DNA of 21,337 nt from positions 1-21,337 of the forward strand of contig JAISPK010000146.1 in the NCBI GenBank assembly GCA_031274985.1, read 5' to 3'. This stretch comes from Coriobacteriales bacterium (lineage in GTDB: Bacteria; Actinomycetota; Coriobacteriia; Coriobacteriales; UBA8131). Under the pieces are notes generated by a model. The model ran no database searches, was not told the origin of the DNA, and saw only the letters and a program-made list of their open reading frames with translations. This document shows, piece after piece, positions 15,580 through 21,337 of the stretch. A program made the position numbers and the translations under genes. Numbering within the stretch: the first letter of the stretch is position 1; each line of letters opens with the position of its first letter.

Positions 15580-16542
15580 GTGACTGAGCTGGAAAAGAGA
15601 AGCATCGCAGACGATACTGAAGGCAGAGACTTTGGCCCCAGCCTCGTGGTGATTACCGGTATGGCCGGCGCGGGAAAGACCCAGGCCCTCCACACGTTTG
15701 AGGATATCGGCTACTTTTGTATCGACAACCTGCCTCCATCGCTGTTGCTCAACCTCGTACCTCTCGCCGGAATCCCCGGGGGCAAAAGCCGCAAGCTCGC
15801 CGTAGTGTGCGATTTGAGGTCCGGGGAGTTTTTCGTAGATCTTGAGAAGGTACTGCTGCAACTGGCGGAGCTGGAGGTAGACTTCAGACTCCTCTTTTTA
15901 GATGCTGACGACACTGCTCTGGTAACCCGCTATAAAGAGACCCGGCGCAGGCACCCGCTCTGCGAAGGAGACATGCGGCTCTCGGAGGGCATTGAGCTGG
16001 AGCGCAAGTCACTCAGCGCAGTGAGGGAGATGGCCAATTATGTCATCGACACCACCAAAAAAGACACGAGAGCGCTCCGCAGAGAAATCAGGGAGCTCTA
16101 CGAGCAATCCTCCGAGGTGCAGGGTATGCGCGTGTCCGTGTTTTCCTTTGGGTTCAAACACGGGTTTCCCAAGGATGTGGATATTTTGATGGATGTGCGG
16201 TTTTTGCCCAACCCCTTTTACGAGGAGGACTTACGGGCACTCACAGGGCTCGATGGGCCGGTGCGTGACTATGTGCTCCAAAACGACAACACCAAGCAGT
16301 TTCTCACCAAGTGGGAGGACCTCCTTGCCTCGATAATGCCCGGCTATGTGCAGGAGGGTAAACGCTACCTGTCAATAGGCGTTGGATGCACCGGAGGCCA
16401 GCATCGCAGCGTGGTACTGGCCGAACAAACGGCGCAGCACCTCAAATCGCTTGGGTATAGTGTTAATCTCTCGCACCGCGACATATTACTGGCAGCGAGA
16501 ATGACCGGCTCGGAACTTCACACCGAGCTCGAAGAAAAGTAG
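15580..16542 (+). CDS. rapZ: RNase adapter / nucleotide-binding protein RapZ
   Basis: 320 residues from GTG 15580, preceded by AAGGAGGTAAG. The Walker A loop GMAGAGKT is at 27-34, followed by FEDIGYFCIDNLPPSLL. The C-terminal domain has FSFGFKHGFPKDVDILMDVRF (in part), FLPNPFY and VGCTGGQHRSVVLAE. In enterobacteria RapZ directs RNase E to the sRNA GlmZ and so controls glucosamine-6-phosphate synthesis. In actinobacteria and Firmicutes the partner RNA is not established, though a link to cell-envelope precursor control is plausible. The yvcK start lies 10 nt after its stop codon. The uvrC-rapZ-yvcK-whiA order is conserved in actinobacteria. Confidence 0.97.
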   Translation: MTELEKRSIADDTEGRDFGPSLVVITGMAGAGKTQALHTFEDIGYFCIDNLPPSLLLNLVPLAGIPGGKSRKLAVVCDLRSGEFFVDLEKVLLQLAELEVDFRLLFLDADDTALVTRYKETRRRHPLCEGDMRLSEGIELERKSLSAVREMANYVIDTTKKDTRALRREIRELYEQSSEVQGMRVSVFSFGFKHGFPKDVDILMDVRFLPNPFYEEDLRALTGLDGPVRDYVLQNDNTKQFLTKWEDLLASIMPGYVQEGKRYLSIGVGCTGGQHRSVVLAEQTAQHLKSLGYSVNLSHRDILLAARMTGSELHTELEEK

Positions 16543-16552
16543 CCGACGCCTC

Positions 16553-17602
16553 ATGACTCCTACTATCTCAAAACGTGTACTTGCCGCTACCCGCGCCGTA
16601 TGTATCGGCGGTGGCACGGGAGTGCCAACCAGCATCAAGGCTCTTGCAGCCCTGGGGGTCTCAACGGATGCCGTGGTGAGCGTTGCCGACGACGGCGGCT
16701 CTTCGGGCCTGTTGCGTACCCATACCGGCCAGGTTCCTCCGGGAGACCTGAGAAAGTGCCTCGTTGCGCTTGCGGCCAACCAGCACAACCCCTGGGTCAA
16801 AGCCTTCAGAGAGCGCTATGAGTTTGCCAATAACCATACGCTGGGCAATTTGATTCTCACTTCGCTTCAGGAGGCCACCGGATCCCTCATTGAGAGCATC
16901 GCCCTGTGTGAGCAGCTGCTCGAGACGCGCGGGCACGTGCATCCGGCCACGCTCTGCAACGTGTTGCTCACCGGCATCACGCAAGACGGGCAAAACCTCG
17001 TGGGGCAGAGCACTATCTGCAAGTCAGAGACCGCCTTAAGAGAGGTGGTTCTGGAGCCGGCTGACCCGCCCGCCAATCCTGCGGCGGTCAAGGCTATCTT
17101 AGAGGCAGACCTTCTGGTGTTGGGCCCGGGCTCGCTCTTTACCTCGATCATCCCCAATCTTCTTATCGGTGGCATCAGGGATGCCATTGCCCAAAGCAAG
17201 GCAGCAACGGTGTTTATCTGTCCGGTAGCCGATGTGCAGGGTGAAACCTGGGGGCTCGATGCGGCTGAACTCACCGATGCCCTGGTAGACCATGGCCTGC
17301 AAAACCGCCTCGATTACGTACTGATCAACAAACAGGAGACCAAAAAGGAGTCGGGAAACATAACCGGCTACTTTTCTGCGATTGGCTCCGAGACCCAGTC
17401 GGTTGCCCTCTCTGAGCCCGAGGCCAACCCGGTGCTCAGGCCGCTGATTGCCCGCGAAGAAACGGTTGCCCGGATACGAGCGCGTGGCGCTAAGTTGCTC
17501 ATCCGCCATATGAGTGCGGCCACGATACCCACCTGGCATGACCCGCAAGCGCTTGCGATGGCTCTGGCAAGCGTCATTGCTGATGCACAGAGACGGCAGT
17601 AA
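16553..17602 (+). CDS. yvcK: Gluconeogenesis factor YvcK (CofD-like, UDP-sugar binding)
   Basis: 349 residues. The phosphate-binding loop CIGGGTG is at 17-23, followed by SVADDGGSSGLLR (43-55), GDLRKCLVALA, NHTLGNLIL and LVLGPGSLFTSIIPNLL. These are the core motifs of the YvcK/CofD family. YvcK binds UDP-GlcNAc and is required for growth on gluconeogenic carbon and for proper cell wall synthesis in Bacillus and mycobacteria. ATG 16553 has no clear ribosome site, so translation is probably coupled to rapZ, whose stop codon is 10 nt upstream. The gene ends before a 123-bp gap that contains a hairpin. Confidence 0.96.
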   Translation: MTPTISKRVLAATRAVCIGGGTGVPTSIKALAALGVSTDAVVSVADDGGSSGLLRTHTGQVPPGDLRKCLVALAANQHNPWVKAFRERYEFANNHTLGNLILTSLQEATGSLIESIALCEQLLETRGHVHPATLCNVLLTGITQDGQNLVGQSTICKSETALREVVLEPADPPANPAAVKAILEADLLVLGPGSLFTSIIPNLLIGGIRDAIAQSKAATVFICPVADVQGETWGLDAAELTDALVDHGLQNRLDYVLINKQETKKESGNITGYFSAIGSETQSVALSEPEANPVLRPLIAREETVARIRARGAKLLIRHMSAATIPTWHDPQALAMALASVIADAQRRQ

Positions 17603-17639
17603 GAACCGTTTAATAATTCTGCATAATATGCTGTGTTAA

Positions 17640-17671
17640 TCTGGCCTATTTATAGGATAGAATAGGCCAGA
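17640..17671 (+). promoter_or_regulatory. Perfect inverted repeat in the whiA leader
   Basis: TCTGGCCTATT (17640-17650) pairs perfectly with AATAGGCCAGA (17661-17671) across a 10-nt loop. A CATAAT at 17622-17627 could be a -10, which would put the hairpin at the 5' end of the whiA-pgk-tpiA mRNA. No T-run follows, so it is not a standard terminator. It could be a protein-binding operator or an mRNA 5' stem-loop. The rest of the 17603-17725 gap shows only the whiA ribosome site AAGGGG. Confidence 0.6.
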
Positions 17672-17725
17672 ACATCGTTAAGTGCCCGTGCAGGTGACAT
17701 CGTAGAAGAAAGGGGCGATGAATCC

Positions 17726-18664
17726 TTGTCTTTTACCGCTGAAGTCAAAGACGAACTTTCTCGCATAGTTTCAGATCACGAGGCCTGCAAGAAAGCCGAG
17801 CTCAGTGCGTTGGTGCGCATCGAGGGGCATCTTTCAGGCAAGTACCGCTTAGAATTGGTCATCGAGATTGCCCCGGTGGCGCGCATTGCGGTAAGGCTCC
17901 TTCACGACATCTATCACCTTAAAACCGAAATAACTACGCGTCGCAGCGTGCTACACAAAACCTACAGCTATCTCATAACCGTACCGGCTCAGATCGGGCT
18001 CAAAGAGGCCCTCAACGACCTGGGCATAATCTCGGAGAGCGGCCTCGAGATTGGCATCGCACCACGACTGGTGCAGCAGCCCTGTTGTCTGGTGTCGTAT
18101 CTGCGGGGGGCTTTTTTGGGTGGAGGTTTTATAGCCAACCCCAAACGGGACTTTCATTTTGAACTCAACTGCGGGCACGAGGGCCTGGCTAACGGCCTGG
18201 TGGCGCTGCTGGCCCAAAACGCCATTCCTTCCAAGGCAATCATACGGCGCAATTCCTGGATTGTGTATATCAAGGGAGCTGAGCCTATCGTAGACTTCCT
18301 GGCCCTGATAGGCGCCCATAAAGCAGTGCTTGCCATCGAAGAGGTCAGGGTCACCAAGTCAATACGCAACGACGAGAACCGCCGGGTCAATGCCGAGCTG
18401 GCAAACCAGGCAAAATCCGTAGAGGCCTCGCTCACGCAGATGCAAAACATCCAGATGTTAGTGGATTCAAAGGGTCTGGAGAACCTGCCCAAGGCTCTGC
18501 AGGAGGTAGCGCTGCTCAGATTGGCCCACCCTGATGTGTCGCTGCGCGAGCTGGGAGAGCTGGCAAGCCCTCCGCTCTCAAAGTCTGCAATCAACCATCG
18601 CATACGCCGTATTGAAGAATTAGTGCAAAAGGCAGAGAAGGAGCAAGATCATGTTGAGAATTGA
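17726..18664 (+). CDS. whiA: DNA-binding regulator WhiA
   Basis: 312 residues. TTG 17726 is chosen because it gives the family's fixed N-terminus, MSFTAEVKDELSR; the nearby ATG at 17718 is out of frame. AAGGGG lies about 11 nt upstream. WhiA has a degenerate LAGLIDADG homing-endonuclease fold (SYLRGAFLGGGFI at about 114-126) and a C-terminal helix-turn-helix (SLRELGELASPPLSKSAINHR, in part, then IRRIEEL). In Streptomyces it activates sporulation and division genes with WhiB; in other bacteria it affects chromosome segregation and division. Its last 14 nt overlap the pgk start, so the two are translated together, tying this regulator to glycolytic gene expression. Confidence 0.97.
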   Translation: MSFTAEVKDELSRIVSDHEACKKAELSALVRIEGHLSGKYRLELVIEIAPVARIAVRLLHDIYHLKTEITTRRSVLHKTYSYLITVPAQIGLKEALNDLGIISESGLEIGIAPRLVQQPCCLVSYLRGAFLGGGFIANPKRDFHFELNCGHEGLANGLVALLAQNAIPSKAIIRRNSWIVYIKGAEPIVDFLALIGAHKAVLAIEEVRVTKSIRNDENRRVNAELANQAKSVEASLTQMQNIQMLVDSKGLENLPKALQEVALLRLAHPDVSLRELGELASPPLSKSAINHRIRRIEELVQKAEKEQDHVEN

Positions 18665-19838
18665 CAACCTGGATGTCAAAGGCAAGCGCGTTTTGGTGCG
18701 CGTTGACTTTAACGTACCGCTCTCTGAGGGAACGGTATGCGATGACACTCGTATCCGCGCAGCGCTTCCCACCATTGAATACCTGAGGGATGGTGGCGCC
18801 CGGATCATTCTCATGAGCCACCTCGGCCGCCCCAAGGGCGAGGGCCACGAGCAGGAGTATTCGTTGGCTCCGGTGGCCCGGGTGCTCTCGCGCATTCTGG
18901 GAGAGCAGGTCATTTTGGCGCCGGCTCCCACCGGCCCGGAGGTAGAAGCGCTGGGTGCGGCCCTCAAGGAGGGGGAGGTGCTCCTGCTGGAGAACCTGCG
19001 CTTTGACCCCCGTGAAAAGAAGAACGACGGTGAGTTTGCCGCAGAACTGGCAAAGCTGGCCGATGTGTACGTCAACGATGCATTCGGTGCGGCTCATCGG
19101 GCCCATGCATCGGTTGAGGCCGTTGCCCACCTTTTGCCTGCCTACGCAGGGTTTCTGCTTGATCTGGAAGTATCCACACTCGCGCCGCTGCTGGGTGCTC
19201 CCGAGCGTCCCTTTGTAGCGATACTCGGAGGCTCAAAGGTCTCCGATAAAATCAAGATAATCGATGCCCTCTTAGACCGCGTGGACGCGCTGCTGATAGG
19301 CGGCGGCATGTGCTTTACCTTTCTCAAGGCGCAGGGCTATGAGATCGGCAAGAGCCTCTGCGAGGATGAATGGCAGGAAAAAGCCCTCAAGATGCTTGAG
19401 AAGGCCCAGAGCAGGGGAGTGCAACTCCTGTTGCCCGTTGATATTGTAGCCGCGGCTTATTTTGCCGAGGACGCCCCAACGCGGATCCTCTCGATTGACG
19501 AGATGGACGAGTCCATGATGGGTCTCGACATAGGTCCGGCAACCTCTGAACTGTATGCGCGCGCCATTGCCAGGGCAAAAACCGTGCTCTGGAACGGACC
19601 GATGGGCGTTTTTGAAATGAAACCCTTTGAGGCAGGAACAAAAGCAGTGGCAAAGGCCGTTGCAGCCCTCAGCGATGCAAACACTGTCGTCGGTGGCGGC
19701 GACAGTGTTTCTGCCCTCAAGACCTTTGGACTGGAAAACCGGATTGGCTTCGTCTCAACGGGGGGCGGGGCATCCATGCAGCTACTAGAAGGCACTCCTC
19801 TGCCCGGAGTAGAGGCGCTTTCGCCGAAAAACGATTAA
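18651..19838 (+). CDS. pgk: Phosphoglycerate kinase
   Basis: Catalyses 1,3-bisphosphoglycerate + ADP to 3-phosphoglycerate + ATP. At 395 residues it has the normal length. The N-terminal substrate site has RVDFNVP (17-23), DDTRI and MSHLGRPKG (55-63), then ENLRF and NDAFGAAHRAHAS. The nucleotide domain has ILGGSKVSDKI, IGGGM, WNGPMGVFE and VVGGGDSVSA, and the C-terminal helix STGGGASM is present. ATG 18651 follows GGAG and lies inside the end of whiA. tpiA follows after 10 nt. No gap gene (glyceraldehyde-3-phosphate dehydrogenase) precedes it, although gap-pgk pairing is common in bacteria. Confidence 0.98.
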   Translation: MLRIDNLDVKGKRVLVRVDFNVPLSEGTVCDDTRIRAALPTIEYLRDGGARIILMSHLGRPKGEGHEQEYSLAPVARVLSRILGEQVILAPAPTGPEVEALGAALKEGEVLLLENLRFDPREKKNDGEFAAELAKLADVYVNDAFGAAHRAHASVEAVAHLLPAYAGFLLDLEVSTLAPLLGAPERPFVAILGGSKVSDKIKIIDALLDRVDALLIGGGMCFTFLKAQGYEIGKSLCEDEWQEKALKMLEKAQSRGVQLLLPVDIVAAAYFAEDAPTRILSIDEMDESMMGLDIGPATSELYARAIARAKTVLWNGPMGVFEMKPFEAGTKAVAKAVAALSDANTVVGGGDSVSALKTFGLENRIGFVSTGGGASMQLLEGTPLPGVEALSPKND

Positions 19839-19848
19839 GGAGACAACC

Positions 19849-20619
19849 ATGACACGCAAACCAATGATCGCCGGCACCTGGAAGATGAACATGACCGCCA
19901 CGGAGGCCACCAAGCTTGTTCAGCAGCTTGCCTATCAATACGAAGACAACTATGGTGAGATAGACGTGGTGATCTGCCCGCCCTTTACGGCGCTCAGAAG
20001 CGCTCAGGTCATTTTGGACTACGAGACAAAGTCAAAGATCTGCATAGGCGCACAGGATGTTTACTGGGAGCCAAAGGGTGCGTTTACCGGTGCCATCTCG
20101 GCCGAGATGCTTAAGAACCTCTCCTGTGTCTACTGTATCATCGGGCATTCTGAGCGTCGCGAGTATTTTTGCGAGAGTGATGAGCAGGTGGCACGCAAGG
20201 CCGTTGCTCTTACCGAAGCCGGCATTGCACCCATACTCTGCTGCGGCGAGACCCTCGAAACACGCGAAGCCGGTGAGGCTATCAGCTTTGTGACCGATCA
20301 AATCAGGGCTGCCCTTGATGGTCTTCCTGCCAGCCAGGCAGGCGGGATAGTGCTCGCCTACGAACCTATCTGGGCCATTGGTACGGGGCGCACTCCTTCG
20401 CCGGAACAGGCCGACGAGGTCTGCGCCGCGCTGAGAGATACCTTCTGTGATCTCTACGGTAGCGCGGCTGCTGAGCAACTGCGTATCCTCTATGGTGGCT
20501 CCATGAACCCCGGAAACGTCGAGGCTTTTTGTGCCATGCCCAATATAGACGGTGGCCTGGTAGGCGGCGCTTCGCTCAAAGCCGACGACTTCTTAGCTTT
20601 GGTCAAGGCGTTCTCATGA
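19849..20619 (+). CDS. tpiA: Triosephosphate isomerase
   Basis: Interconverts dihydroxyacetone phosphate and glyceraldehyde 3-phosphate. 256 residues from ATG 19849, preceded by AAGGAGA. Active-site residues are K12 (TWKMN), H100 (IIGHSERRE) and E172 (AYEPIWAIGTG); the phosphate loop YGGSMNPGN and the GGLVGGASL ending are present. The residue before Trp in the usual GNWKMN motif is Thr10 rather than Asn; that Asn is near-invariant and contacts the substrate. The interface loop reads GAFTGAIS rather than GAFTGEIS. Otherwise the protein is complete, and its place in the glycolytic operon argues that it is functional. Its stop codon overlaps the gpmI start (ATGA). Confidence 0.98.
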   Translation: MTRKPMIAGTWKMNMTATEATKLVQQLAYQYEDNYGEIDVVICPPFTALRSAQVILDYETKSKICIGAQDVYWEPKGAFTGAISAEMLKNLSCVYCIIGHSERREYFCESDEQVARKAVALTEAGIAPILCCGETLETREAGEAISFVTDQIRAALDGLPASQAGGIVLAYEPIWAIGTGRTPSPEQADEVCAALRDTFCDLYGSAAAEQLRILYGGSMNPGNVEAFCAMPNIDGGLVGGASLKADDFLALVKAFS

Positions 20620-21337
20620 GAGCACCTGCCCTCCTTGCTGTGCTCGATGGCGTAGGCCTGCGCGCAGAAACGCAGGGCAATGCCTTTATGCAGGCAGATG
20701 CACCCTTACTGCACCGGCTCTTCTCGGAAGAGAACCCGGCTTTTTGTAGTTTGGGCGCAGCCGGCAGAGATGTGGGGCTCCCCCCGGGTCAGATGGGCAA
20801 TTCCGAGGTAGGGCATCTCAATATCGGGTCCGGGCGCATCGTCAATCAGGAGCTCACCCGCATTGACCTGGCAATAGAGGACGGTTCGTTCTTTGAGAAT
20901 CCGGTGCTTACCGATGCCATTGACTCGGTCATCGAGGCAAACTCCACCCTGCATCTGCTGGGGTTGGTGAGCGACGGGGGAGTACACTCATCGCTTGCAC
21001 ACCTCAAGGCTTTGCTTGCCATGGCTGCCGGGCGAGGGGCCAAGCGCGTGCGTATCCACGCTTTTTTGGACGGCCGCGATGTTTCGCCTGACAGTGGCGC
21101 CGGCTTTTTACATGACCTCAATGCTTACATCGAGAGCCTGGTGTCGGAGCATATCGGCCTCAATATGCGCATCTCTACTGTCTCAGGACGCTACTATGCC
21201 ATGGATCGGGATAAACGATGGGAGCGTCTGGAGGCCGCATGGAGAGCCATGGTCGTGCCCTTTGAGGCAAATGTCACCACCGCCTTTGCCAACAAAAATG
21301 CGGCTGATCTCGTAGAAGAGAGCTACGCGCAGGGCAT
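20616..21337 (+). CDS. gpmI: 2,3-bisphosphoglycerate-independent phosphoglycerate mutase, N-terminal part
   Basis: Converts 3-phosphoglycerate to 2-phosphoglycerate using two metal ions and a phosphoserine intermediate. The gene starts at ATG 20616, overlapping the tpiA stop codon, and runs off the right edge with about 240 residues. The metal ligand D11 is in AVLDGVGL (many homologues have DGWG). GQMGNSEVGHLNIG (59-72) carries the serine nucleophile S63. VSDGGVHSS, HAFLDGRDVSP and SGRYYAMDRD(K)RWER are all family motifs of the inserted transferase domain. The frame is open to the last base. ATGA overlap with tpiA implies translational coupling. Confidence 0.97.
   Translation, partial: MRAPALLAVLDGVGLRAETQGNAFMQADAPLLHRLFSEENPAFCSLGAAGRDVGLPPGQMGNSEVGHLNIGSGRIVNQELTRIDLAIEDGSFFENPVLTDAIDSVIEANSTLHLLGLVSDGGVHSSLAHLKALLAMAAGRGAKRVRIHAFLDGRDVSPDSGAGFLHDLNAYIESLVSEHIGLNMRISTVSGRYYAMDRDKRWERLEAAWRAMVVPFEANVTTAFANKNAADLVEESYAQG

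Noticed and set aside
17718..17725. ATG start for whiA
   Set aside because: The ATG at 17718 is out of frame with whiA; TTG 17726 gives the conserved MSFTAEVKDELSR N-terminus.

Overview
The window looks like chromosomal DNA from an anaerobic, moderately GC-rich actinobacterium, most likely class Coriobacteriia. This rests on three things: a Tat-exported, lipobox-bearing FAD reductase; a surface protein ending in a three-helix membrane anchor rather than LPXTG; and the order uvrC-rapZ-yvcK-whiA next to glycolytic genes. TTG and GTG starts occur (whiA, rapZ, probably cobS). The class assignment is inference from gene content and memory of related genomes; no search was run.

Layout. Positions 1-584 (minus) hold the N-terminal part of a Tat-exported flavoprotein reductase. 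Positions 695-3598 (minus) hold a soluble hybrid histidine kinase with three PAS domains and two receivers. Positions 3867-6461 (plus) encode a large secreted surface protein with InlB-type repeats and a three-helix C-terminal anchor. A minus-strand run from 13573 down to 6517 then contains, in transcription order, tRNA-Ala(GGC), a REP-associated tyrosine transposase flanked by paired REP hairpins, arsM, an MFS exporter, a 7TM-PAS-GGDEF diguanylate cyclase, cobT and cobS. From 13651 to the right edge everything is on the plus strand: uvrC, rapZ, yvcK, whiA, pgk, tpiA and the start of gpmI.

How the genes work together. The right half is a housekeeping block: nucleotide excision repair, then RapZ/YvcK/WhiA, then lower glycolysis. 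whiA/pgk and tpiA/gpmI overlap, so translation is probably coupled. arsM and the MFS gene are 10 nt apart and look like an arsenic methylation/efflux pair. cobT and cobS carry out nucleotide-loop assembly of cobalamin. The tRNA-Ala and uvrC promoters diverge from a gap of about 77 bp; uvrC appears to have an extended -10 placed so that its mRNA would be leaderless.

The most distinctive structures are: the self-contained REP/transposase unit (12431-13438), whose left repeats lie in the arsM leader; a perfect 17-bp-stem palindrome one base beyond the tRNA 3' end; a perfect 11-bp-stem hairpin ahead of whiA; a first receiver in the hybrid kinase that keeps its phospho-Asp but lacks other conserved residues; and an Asn-to-Thr change at the conserved GNWKMN active-site motif of TpiA. 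No CRISPR array, phage or clearly new multi-gene system is visible.
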